DNA of 42,065 nt from Microvirga vignae (GTDB taxonomy: Bacteria; Pseudomonadota; Alphaproteobacteria; Rhizobiales; Beijerinckiaceae), in NCBI RefSeq assembly GCF_001017175.1, contig NZ_LCYG01000069.1:1-42065 (forward strand), written 5' to 3'. The translations under genes were made by a program, and so were the position numbers. Positions within the stretch are counted from its first letter, which is position 1; each line of letters begins with the position of its first letter. Below are positions 11,791 through 18,038 of the stretch, one piece after another. The notes beneath the pieces were generated by a model. It was given only the letters and a program-made list of their open reading frames with translations, was not told where the DNA came from and searched no databases.

Positions 11791-12342
11791 ATGGGCCGCT
11801 ATCACCGCCATGGAGTCGAGAGCACGGCCGCCATTGCCGGGCATCCGCTCCACCACATGCTCGTCGTCTTTCCGGTTGCCTTTCTGATCGGTGCTTTAGG
11901 GACCGACATCGCCTTTGCAAGCACAAGCAATCCCTTCTGGGCCGAGGCCTCCTATTGGTTGCTGATCGCAGGCATCGTCACCGCTCTGGTCGCAGCGATC
12001 CCTGGCCTCATCGACTTCGTGAGCATCGATCGGGTGCGCAACCTCTGGATCTCCTGGACGCACATGATCGCGAACCTGGTGGTCGTCGGCGTCGCCCTTG
12101 TGAATGTCGGCGTTCGTCTGGACGATCCCGCAGCGGGCGCTCAGGGTTGGGGCCTCTGGCTCTCAGCCCTTCAAACCCTGCTGCTGCTCTTCAGCGGCTG
12201 GCTCGGAGGAGAAATGGCCTACCGCTATCGCATTGGCGCAATCCAGGATGAGAGTCCTCAAGTCGAGCAGTTCCATGTGGAGGTCGACCGCAGCGGAGTC
12301 GCTGAATCCTACGACCGCCGCAGCGGCTCTGGCCGTCGGTAA
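11791..12342 (+). CDS. DUF2231 membrane protein
   Basis: 183 residues from ATG 11791, chosen because GGAGG (11781-11785) is well placed; the longer reading lacks such a site. DUF2231 family: 'GHPLHHMLVVFPVAFLIGALG' region with the conserved His pair (about 17-37), then TM segments at about 54-80, 86-111 and 123-143, including 'IPGLIDFVSI' and 'GWLGGEMAYRYRIG'. These small redox/heme-like membrane proteins are common in Rhizobiales; their role is not established. The C-terminal 30 residues are hydrophilic with 'YDRRSGSGRR'. It is probably cotranscribed with the porin-like mini-gene 43 bases downstream. Confidence 0.85.
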   Translation: MGRYHRHGVESTAAIAGHPLHHMLVVFPVAFLIGALGTDIAFASTSNPFWAEASYWLLIAGIVTALVAAIPGLIDFVSIDRVRNLWISWTHMIANLVVVGVALVNVGVRLDDPAAGAQGWGLWLSALQTLLLLFSGWLGGEMAYRYRIGAIQDESPQVEQFHVEVDRSGVAESYDRRSGSGRR

Positions 12343-12385
12343 TCGTCCTTTTCCTGCGGGCTCCCAAGCGCTACACTGGGAGCCC

Positions 12386-12670
12386 ATGAACCGCACGCTT
12401 CTGACCCTCTCTGCTGCCTTAATGGCGATGGGCGGCTCTGCCCTGGCAGCTTCGCCCTGCCCGCCCGGGTTCGCGCAGCTTCAGAATTCGGACACTTGCG
12501 TGCGCATCAGCGGCCGTGTCCGGGCGGAGACCATCGTCGGTTCATCCCGCAGCCGTACATCCGACAGCGTGACGAGCCACGCGAGCGGGCGCATTCAGAT
12601 GGACGTGAGAAAGCAGACGGAATACGGACCACTGCGCGCGGTCATCGCCGTGGACGGGATCGGGCGCTAG
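12386..12670 (+). CDS. miniature porin-like exported protein
   Basis: 94 residues. Signal peptide 'MNRTLLTLSAALMAMGGSAL' then AAS, cleavage likely near residue 22. The mature part 'CPPGFAQLQNSDTCVRISGR' followed by 'VRAE' resembles the N-terminus of alphaproteobacterial porins (Porin_2, typically 'YGxGFxxIPGTDTCxRxxGxVR'), including the paired cysteines, but the gene ends after about 70 mature residues instead of 350-450. It could be a stand-alone mini-protein or a porin truncated by the repeat that supplies its TAG stop (12668-12670). GGGAG is 4-8 bases upstream of ATG. Follows the DUF2231 gene by 43 bases. Confidence 0.7.
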   Translation: MNRTLLTLSAALMAMGGSALAASPCPPGFAQLQNSDTCVRISGRVRAETIVGSSRSRTSDSVTSHASGRIQMDVRKQTEYGPLRAVIAVDGIGR

Positions 12671-12803
12671 AGCATCGGACGAGAAAAGTGGACTCCACTT
12701 TTCTCGTCCGATGCTTCCTTCTTGAAGCAGCGCATCGTCTAGAGCGGAAAAACCGGGTTCACTTTTCACTGACGCGGCCCTTCGAGTCCGCACGATGCGC
12801 TAG
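12667..12803. repeat. composite twin-palindrome repeat, long form (copy c)
   Basis: Module A is a perfect palindrome: arms 12671-12692 and 12694-12715 (22 bases each) around one C. Module B (12729-12803) has arms GCGCATCGT...CACGATGCGC ending CGCTAG and contains an extra internal stretch, TTTTCACTGACGCGG and CCTTCGAGTC, that is also found in copy e. The left CTAG overlaps the stop codon of the porin-like gene. Confidence 0.9.
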
Positions 12804-12822
12804 CCTCTCCCGTCCTAATGAA

Positions 12823-12849
12823 AGGGCGCCAGAAGGCGCCCTGTTTGTT
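12823..12849 (-). terminator. rho-independent terminator, probably bidirectional
   Basis: AGGGCGCC (12823-12830) pairs with GGCGCCCT (12835-12842) around AGAA. On the minus strand TTTCATT follows the stem, just past the stop of the small exported protein at 12856; on the plus strand TGTTTGTTT follows. Confidence 0.7.
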
Positions 12850-12855
12850 TCCGGA

Positions 12856-13170
12856 TCAGTACCCGTAATCGTAATACTCTTCGCGGTAATAGCTCCGTCT
12901 CGGAGCTTCGTAATAGCGGTAGGACGGCTCATACGTGCGATAGGTCGGGCGGGCTGTCGCGCCGAGAACGCCGCCGACAATGGCACCCGTTACACCCGCC
13001 GCGATAGCAGCATTGTTATTGCGCCGCCTCACGACATAAGCCTGAGCCTTGCCATTCTTGTAATGGCCATAGGCGTACCCTTTGCTTTTTCCGGGGCGGG
13101 CGTCAGCCGCGCCGGAAAAAGACGTGGCCGCCAGAAGCGCCACGCTCATTGCCAACAGAAGCTTCTTCAT
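12856..13170 (-). CDS. small exported glycine-zipper / tyrosine-rich protein
   Basis: 104 residues from ATG 13170 with GGAG upstream; the longer in-frame reading adds 62 implausible residues before a clear signal peptide. Signal peptide 'MKKLLLAMSVALLAATSFSG' then AADA, cleavage likely before RPG. The middle has 'AAIAAGVTGAIVGGVLGATA', a glycine-zipper-like hydrophobic stretch, followed by a Tyr/Arg-rich tail ('YEPSYRYYEAPRRSYYREE'). Similar small periplasmic or outer-membrane-associated proteins are common in Rhizobiales with no known function. Stand-alone gene, terminator immediately downstream. Confidence 0.75.
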   Translation of the reverse strand: MKKLLLAMSVALLAATSFSGAADARPGKSKGYAYGHYKNGKAQAYVVRRRNNNAAIAAGVTGAIVGGVLGATARPTYRTYEPSYRYYEAPRRSYYREEYYDYGY

Positions 13171-13360
13171 CAGTCGAACTCCGATATCAAACTGGGAAGG
13201 ATAAGACCGTTTATCGGCTGCGGTTCCGATTTTGTCTATTGCTGAATTGTGCTGCGGCAGGGTGCAACAGATCGACAGTATTGAACTGGTCAATACGAAA
13301 GATGTGCTTTGAATACACTGAGTGACGCCCATCATTGATCTTTTTGGCGCGATCAAAACA

Positions 13361-13394
13361 AAAGGGGCCGATTTCCGGCCCCTTTCTTTACGCG
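13361..13394 (-). terminator. rho-independent terminator
   Basis: AAAGGGGCCG (13361-13370) and CGGCCCCTTT (13376-13385) form a 10-bp stem with a 5-base loop; on the minus strand TGTTTTGATC follows. It lies 20 bases past the stop of the EEPSVSV-repeat protein gene. Confidence 0.8.
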
Positions 13395-13404
13395 AAAGAA
13401 ACGC

Positions 13405-14214
13405 TTACTGCTGCGTCGAGCTGCTGCCCTGCGTATTGCCCTCGGAAGACGAGCCCCCCTGCTGCGGGATCGGCAGCTTCTTGGTGGACGTCGTCGCATT
13501 GCTCCTCTCGGACGACGTGTTGCCGCTCGAGGTGCCTCGCGTCGAGACCGAGCCGGTCGTCGACGGCGAGTTCGAGGTGTTCACGTCGGTCGAGGTGCGG
13601 GTGGAACTGCGGCGCTGTTCAACCGAGACGCCGACATCCGGCGACGTATCGCGGGTGCGAACCGTCGTACGGCGGTTCACGGACACGCTCGGCTCGTTCA
13701 CTTCCTCGTAGCGGCGCACCGTGCGGCGACGAACCTCCACCGGCTCATCGACAACCTGATAGCGGCGCTTCTTCACCGCAACCTTGTTGGTCTTCTTCTT
13801 CACCGCCACCTTCTTGCTGGAAGGCTTCTTCTTGATCACCGTGCGGCGAACCTCGGTATCCGGCTCTTCAATGGCCGTCACGCTGCGACGGCGGGTGACG
13901 GAGACGCTCGGCTCTTCAACCTCGCGCACGGTACGGGAGCGCACCGACACGCCCGTGCGCTCGCGGGTTTCAACGCCCACGCCGACACGCGTGCTGCCCT
14001 GCTCGCGGGTCGTCACGTCGGACTGAGACGACTGTGAAGACCGGGTCGTCGTGCTGCCGGTCGCCTGCTCCCTGTCGCCTGATTGCTGCTTTTTGGGCAG
14101 CATCATCTGGGTGTCGGAGGTCGAGGACGAGGAGGTATTCGAGTTCGTTGTCGTCTGCGCGTAAGCCGTGCTGCTCAACAGCAGAAGGGCCGCGCCAAGC
14201 GCGATCTTCTTCAT
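13405..14214 (-). CDS. exported low-complexity repeat protein (EEPSVSV repeats)
   Basis: 269 residues. Signal peptide 'MKKIALGAALLLLSSTAYA', cleavage before Q20. Residues 21-70 and 203-269 are Ser/Thr/Gln/Gly-rich and probably disordered. Residues 74-202 contain five or six degenerate units built on 'V-EEPSVSV-RRR-TV': 'VEEPSVSVTRRRSV' (99-112), 'IEEPDTEVRRTV' (115-126), 'VVDEPVEVRRRTV' (154-166), 'VNEPSVSVNRRTTV' (172-185), 'SPDVGVSVEQRRSS' (191-204). A very basic block 'KKKPSSKKVAVKKK' plus 'KVAVKKRR' (128-151) interrupts them. The pattern alternates acid and base every few residues, so it may bind a polyanion such as polysaccharide or cell wall; that is inference. I recognise no family. 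The upstream 248 bases are shared with the divergent RTX gene. Confidence 0.78.
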   Translation of the reverse strand: MKKIALGAALLLLSSTAYAQTTTNSNTSSSSTSDTQMMLPKKQQSGDREQATGSTTTRSSQSSQSDVTTREQGSTRVGVGVETRERTGVSVRSRTVREVEEPSVSVTRRRSVTAIEEPDTEVRRTVIKKKPSSKKVAVKKKTNKVAVKKRRYQVVDEPVEVRRRTVRRYEEVNEPSVSVNRRTTVRTRDTSPDVGVSVEQRRSSTRTSTDVNTSNSPSTTGSVSTRGTSSGNTSSERSNATTSTKKLPIPQQGGSSSEGNTQGSSSTQQ

Positions 14215-14462
14215 GGTTTCATCTCCACTTAACTATAATGTGAAGTGAGAACGCGCACCCTAAATTCCTGTTCCCTATTCTTTCAGTAGTAGAGGAACAC
14301 AATACTCTCGGTGTCTTTATGAATACCTGTTCATACTGCAACATCCTCTCGTCGGTTACGAAACATTAACGCTGTCGAGCCTTTCGCGAAACTGTGCAGC
14401 TTAAATTCAGATTCACTCGTGTAAGCTGAGGTTATTAAGTTACTCAGTGGGGATGCGCCGCC

Positions 14463-15347
14463 ATGGCTATCTTTCAAGCGTTCAATGCCGCCGGTGTTGG
14501 CTTCAACATGTCGGGCACCAATCCGTCCGGCTGGTCCTTCGTCAGCGCCAATCCTTATATCGAAACGGTCATGACCTATGACGATGGCTTCGTTGCCGAT
14601 TTCGATGTGTTCGGCAGCTCCCTGATTGACGCGTATAGCGTCTGGTATGCCAGCAACGGGTACGACATCGTCATCGACGACCTGCTCTACGAGAATTACG
14701 GCAACGCCGTTCTGTCGATCAAGAATCTCAACCTATATACGACGGTTGAAGACTTGTACGCCTACGATTGGTATGTCGCTCTCAACCGCGGCCATGACAC
14801 CTTCTACGGCAACGACTATGCGGATGTGATCCGCGGCGGTTATGGGAATGACCTCATCTACTCCTATGGTGGCCATGACACCCTTTTCGGCGATGCCGGC
14901 AACGACAAGCTCTACGGTCTTATCGGAGATGACGATCTCTATGGCGGGACCGGCCGTGACTTGGTGAACGGTGGATCCGGCAGCGATTATCTGAGTGGCG
15001 GCCTTGATATCGATACGTTGACTGGCAGCACTGGACGCGACTACTTCGTCTTCGACTCCACCGCCTCGATCTACAACGTCGATACGATCACGGATTTCAC
15101 CCCCGCCGACGATACGATCATGCTCGACAATGCAATCTTCACCCGCGTCGGGCCGAATGGCTGGCTCTCCGGCGCGGCGTTCCGGGTCGGCAGAGCCGCC
15201 GCGGATTCGACGGACCGTATCATCTACAACAAGGAAACGGGCGCCCTGCTCTATGACCAGGACGGCTATGGCGGCTACGGCGCCGTCAAGGTCGCCCAGC
15301 TGAAAGCGTGGCTGCCGGTTACGAAGTACGATTTCTACGTCCTCTGA
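14463..15347 (+). CDS. RTX-type calcium-binding protein, probable type I secretion substrate
   Basis: 294 residues. The N-terminal 105 residues ('MAIFQAFNAAGVGFNMSG') have no signal peptide. Residues 110-190 carry RTX nonapeptides ('GGYGNDLIYSYGGHDTLFG', 'GDAGNDKLYG', 'GGTGRDLVNGGSGSDYLSGG'). The C-terminal 100 residues ('GRDYFVFDSTASIYNVDTIT', 'DRIIYNKETGALLYDQDG') match in layout the C-terminus of the RTX protein at 290-2032, so both probably use the same type I exporter, which is not in this window. ATG 14463 is preceded by GTGGGG. It is divergent from the exported repeat protein and followed by a twin-palindrome repeat. Function unknown beyond calcium-dependent folding outside the cell. 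Confidence 0.88.
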   Translation: MAIFQAFNAAGVGFNMSGTNPSGWSFVSANPYIETVMTYDDGFVADFDVFGSSLIDAYSVWYASNGYDIVIDDLLYENYGNAVLSIKNLNLYTTVEDLYAYDWYVALNRGHDTFYGNDYADVIRGGYGNDLIYSYGGHDTLFGDAGNDKLYGLIGDDDLYGGTGRDLVNGGSGSDYLSGGLDIDTLTGSTGRDYFVFDSTASIYNVDTITDFTPADDTIMLDNAIFTRVGPNGWLSGAAFRVGRAAADSTDRIIYNKETGALLYDQDGYGGYGAVKVAQLKAWLPVTKYDFYVL

Positions 15348-15385
15348 ACGCGACGGCATGTTCATGCCTTAAGCCCTGGCCCAAT

Positions 15386-15500
15386 AGCATCGGACCCAAA
15401 AGTGGATCTCACTTTTGGGTCCGATGCTCATTTTTCTCAGTCAGCGCATCGTCTGTTGCGGAAAACCGGGTCCACTTTTCCGCAACAGACGATGCGCTAG
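15386..15500. repeat. composite twin-palindrome repeat (copy d)
   Basis: Module A: 19-bp arms 15386-15404 and 15410-15428 around GATCT. Module B: perfect 23-bp arms 15443-15465 and 15476-15498 around CCGGGTCCAC, then AG of a terminal GCTAG. The modules are 14 bases apart. Best-preserved copy in the window; it separates the RTX gene from mscS. Confidence 0.92.
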
Positions 15501-15551
15501 CCGGGGCTTTTCTTTTGGGGAACACGTCGTCCCGCTTGGCGTTGCGTTCCC

Positions 15552-16670
15552 ATGCAGGACATCACGATCTCTCTCACCAACGCTCTCGAGCGATGGCAGA
15601 GCTTGTGGCCGAATTGGTTGGTCACCCTCGCTTTTCTCGCTGTCGCAACCCTTCTCCTTCTCTTTCTTCATTCCCTCCTCCTCAATGCTTTGAGGTTGGC
15701 GTTGCGAGGGAGGCTGGCGGAGTTCGGGCGCAAGCTGCTGCGCAGGATCGGCCCACCCACGAGGCTCGGCATGCTGGTGCTTGGCCTTGGTGTCGTGATC
15801 CAGGCTCTGCCACGGCGCGGAGCGAGCTATAATCTGATCGAGTGGGGGCTGCTCTTCGGCTTCATCATTTTCCTTGGCTGGAGCGCGATCACCATCGTCA
15901 ACACGGCCTCGGAGATCTATCTCCGCCGTGCCTTGAAAGGCTCCGAGGACAGCGTGCTGAGCCGCAAGCTGCTGACCCAGGTGCGCCTGCTGCGCCGGAC
16001 GATCGTGCTCGGCCTCGGCTTTCTCACCCTCTCCGCGATCCTCATGACGATCCCCTCGGTGCGGCAATACGGCGTGAGCCTTTTCGCCTCCGCCGGTGTC
16101 GCGGGTTTGGCAGTCGGCCTGGCCGCCCGGCCGGTCCTCTCTAACCTCATCGCGGGCGTGCAGCTTGCCATTGCGCAGCCGATCCGGCTGGGCGACGAGG
16201 TGCTGCTGGAGGGCGAATTCGGCACCGTTGAAGAGATTCAGACCACTTATGTGGTGCTCCGCCTCTGGGATTGGCGTCGCATGGTCGTACCCCTCTCCTA
16301 CTTCATGGAAAAGCCTTTCCAGAACTGGACCCGGCAATCGAGCTCCATCCTCGGCTCGGTGTTCTGGTACCTGGACTACGCGACGCCTATCGACGAGGTC
16401 CGGGCCAAGTTCATGGAGATCCTGAGAGGCTCTAAGCTCTGGGACGGTCAGGTCGGCGTGCTGCATGTCACCGATGCCAAGGAAAGCACGCTTGAGATCC
16501 GGGGTCTCATGAGCGCCGCCTCCTCGGGCGCCTCATCGGATCTCCGCAACGAGGTCCGCGAAAAGCTCATAGCTTGGCTGCGGGAAACCTATCCCCAGGC
16601 GCTCCCCCGCACACGGACCGAGGTTCTCGGCACCTCTCCTGGGGCCATTCCTGGCGCTCAGGTCCATTAA
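15552..16670 (+). CDS. MscS-family mechanosensitive ion channel
   Basis: 372 residues. Hydrophobic segments at about 21-48, 72-86, 97-119 and 152-168 precede the pore helix 'SLFASAGVAGLAVGLAARPV' (about 175-194), with the Gly/Ala packing pattern typical of MscS TM3. The beta domain follows ('AQPIRLGDEVLLEGEFGTVE', about 209-228), then 'VVPLSYFMEKPFQNWT' and the alpha/beta C-terminal vestibule. Such channels open under membrane tension to release solutes in osmotic downshock. Longer than E. coli MscS (286) because of extra N-terminal helices. The ribosome-binding site is weak. Stand-alone gene between a repeat and the DUF1127 gene. An inverted repeat TATGCT/AGCATA lies at 16687-16703, just downstream. 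Confidence 0.93.
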   Translation: MQDITISLTNALERWQSLWPNWLVTLAFLAVATLLLLFLHSLLLNALRLALRGRLAEFGRKLLRRIGPPTRLGMLVLGLGVVIQALPRRGASYNLIEWGLLFGFIIFLGWSAITIVNTASEIYLRRALKGSEDSVLSRKLLTQVRLLRRTIVLGLGFLTLSAILMTIPSVRQYGVSLFASAGVAGLAVGLAARPVLSNLIAGVQLAIAQPIRLGDEVLLEGEFGTVEEIQTTYVVLRLWDWRRMVVPLSYFMEKPFQNWTRQSSSILGSVFWYLDYATPIDEVRAKFMEILRGSKLWDGQVGVLHVTDAKESTLEIRGLMSAASSGASSDLRNEVREKLIAWLRETYPQALPRTRTEVLGTSPGAIPGAQVH

Positions 16671-16782
16671 CTTGGCCTTAACTTGCTATGCTACTAAAGC
16701 ATAACTGACCTACATTATTACCGCTCCTCTTTTGCGCCGCACAGGCATATATGCTGCATCGCACACAGCAAGAACAAAGGCC

Positions 16783-16802
16783 GCCGACCATAGGGGGTCG
16801 GC
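16783..16802 (+). promoter_or_regulatory. leader hairpin ahead of DUF1127 gene
   Basis: GCCGACC (16783-16789) pairs with GGTCGGC (16796-16802), six-base loop, ending eight bases before the GGAG ribosome-binding site. It would sit in the 5' leader and could affect translation or message stability; there is no T-run, so a terminator is unlikely. Confidence 0.4.
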
Positions 16803-16820
16803 AACTGATAGGAGCTTCCA

Positions 16821-16976
16821 ATGTTCGTGTCCTACATCCTCTCTAAAGTCCGCGCTTATATGCGTTATCGCGAAACCGTCCGCGAGCTCTCCCTGCTTTC
16901 GGACCGCGAGCTCGACGATCTCGGCATCTCCCGCTTCCAGATCGAGAGCATCGCCCGCGAGCACGCCGTCGCGTAA
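16821..16976 (+). CDS. DUF1127 (YjiS-like) small protein
   Basis: 51 residues. The N-terminal part 'MFVSYILSKVRAYMRYRETV' is amphipathic and basic, followed by 'RELSLLSDRELDDLGISR' and 'IESIAREHA', the classical DUF1127 pattern (R-E-L-x-x-L-x-D-x-x-L-x-D-I/L-G-I-x-R). Family members in alphaproteobacteria are small arginine-rich proteins linked to RNA turnover and phosphate or carbon regulation; the role here is inferred only from family. GGAG lies 7-10 bases upstream of ATG. It has its own terminator (17004-17031) and a leader hairpin, so it is a monocistronic unit. Confidence 0.88.
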   Translation: MFVSYILSKVRAYMRYRETVRELSLLSDRELDDLGISRFQIESIAREHAVA

Positions 16977-17003
16977 AAATGAGCTGCACCGCAGCAAAGG
17001 TCT

Positions 17004-17031
17004 AGCCCGCTTCCAGCGGGCTTTTTCCTTT
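17004..17031 (+). terminator. rho-independent terminator of the DUF1127 gene
   Basis: AGCCCGC (17004-17010), loop TTCCA, GCGGGCT (17016-17022), followed by TTTTCCTTTT. Twenty-eight bases after the stop codon. Confidence 0.88.
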
Positions 17032-17037
17032 TCAACT

Positions 17038-17197
17038 CTAGCGGACCGTGCGGAACCGGGGACCGCGTCAGCGACCCGAAGGCCCACGTCGGTGAAAAGT
17101 CGATCCGGTTTTCCGCAAACAACGATGCGCCGCTCTATGAAGCGAGCATCGGATTGATCTCAAAAGTGCAAGTCCACTTTTCTCGTCCGATGCTCTA
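17038..17197. repeat. composite twin-palindrome repeat, long form (copy e)
   Basis: Read on the minus strand: module A (17197 down to 17145, CTAGAGCATCGGACGAG...) then a long module B (17130 down to 17038) with the internal stretch CTTTTCACCGACGTGG and CCTTCGGGTC, ending GTCCGCTAG. The first CTAG supplies the stop of the SDR gene. Same internal stretch as copy c. Confidence 0.82.
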
Positions 17198-17953
17198 GCG
17201 CCCGCCTGGAACCGGCAGAATGGCCCCGGTGATGTAGGAGGCGGCATCCGACATCAGGAACAGCACCGCTTCCGCGATTTCCTGGGGCTCACCGATCCGC
17301 CGCATGGGAATGAAGGGCTTCAGGCGCTCCAGCCGCCCCGGATCCCGGGTACTGCGCTCGTGGATGTCCGTGTCGGTCATGCCCGGCGAGACGGCGTTCA
17401 CGCGGACGCCATCCGTCGCCAGCTCCCGCGCCAGTCCGATGGTGAGGGAGTCGACGGCTCCCTTCGAGGCGGCGTACCAGACATATTCGTTCGGGCTTCC
17501 GAGATGCGCGGCGACGGACGAGATGTTGACGATGGACCCGCCTGCGCCACCTCGGCTCCGCGACAGGCGCCGTGCCGCCTCTCGCGCCACGAAGAGAGCG
17601 CCCGTCACGTTGATGTCGATGCATTCGCGCAGCGTCTCGGCGGAAGTCTCGGCGAGCTTGCCTGACTTTCCCGTAACGCCGGCATTGTTTACCACATGGG
17701 AAAGCGGGCCGAGCCGCTCCTCCGCTTCGTCGAAGAGGCGCAGCACATCCGCCTCGACGGCAACGTCGCCCTGGAAGGGCAGCGCCTCTGCACCCGCAGC
17801 CCGGCAGATTTCGACGATCTCCTCGGCGGCTGCACTTTCAGAACGATAGGTGATGGCCACATCATAGCCACGGGATGCCGCGAGCTGCGCTATCGCCGCA
17901 CCTATGCCGCGGCTGCCGCCTGTAATAAGGACCACCGGTCGCTGAGATTGCAT
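17195..17953 (-). CDS. SDR family oxidoreductase (FabG-like)
   Basis: 252 residues of the classical short-chain dehydrogenase/reductase family. Visible: nucleotide-binding TGGSRGIG (11-18), 'GDVAVEADV' acidic turn (62-70), NNAG (89-92), catalytic Ser in 'IVNISSVAAH' (about 145-146), Tyr160 and Lys164 in 'YAASK', 'RVNAVSPGMTDTD' and the C-terminal 'ITGAILPVPGG'. The Arg after TGGS and 'TYRSES' suggest NADP(H). The substrate cannot be told; many such enzymes are annotated glucose/3-oxoacyl reductase without evidence. The stop TAG is the end of repeat copy e. Divergent from trmFO with 85 bases between. Confidence 0.93.
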   Translation of the reverse strand: MQSQRPVVLITGGSRGIGAAIAQLAASRGYDVAITYRSESAAAEEIVEICRAAGAEALPFQGDVAVEADVLRLFDEAEERLGPLSHVVNNAGVTGKSGKLAETSAETLRECIDINVTGALFVAREAARRLSRSRGGAGGSIVNISSVAAHLGSPNEYVWYAASKGAVDSLTIGLARELATDGVRVNAVSPGMTDTDIHERSTRDPGRLERLKPFIPMRRIGEPQEIAEAVLFLMSDAASYITGAILPVPGGR

Positions 17954-18038
17954 CGTGCTTCAGACCTTTTTCAAGGCAACCGGCTCAGCTTGACCAAGGC
18001 TCCCATGGGAGTCAACAAGACCGCCCAGGAGAATGACC

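Noticed and set aside
12667..12803. CRISPR-like array
   Set aside because: Repeats are palindromic pairs scattered one per intergenic region, not regularly spaced direct repeats with unique spacers, and no cas genes are present.
14270..14310. TGTTCC...GGAACA dyad between the repeat-protein and RTX genes
   Set aside because: Arms of six bases 18-19 apart can easily occur by chance; no second copy elsewhere in the window.
7187..17197. Composite transposon or integrative element
   Set aside because: No transposase, integrase, tRNA attachment site or target duplications were seen; repeats continue outside this region (39859-39970).
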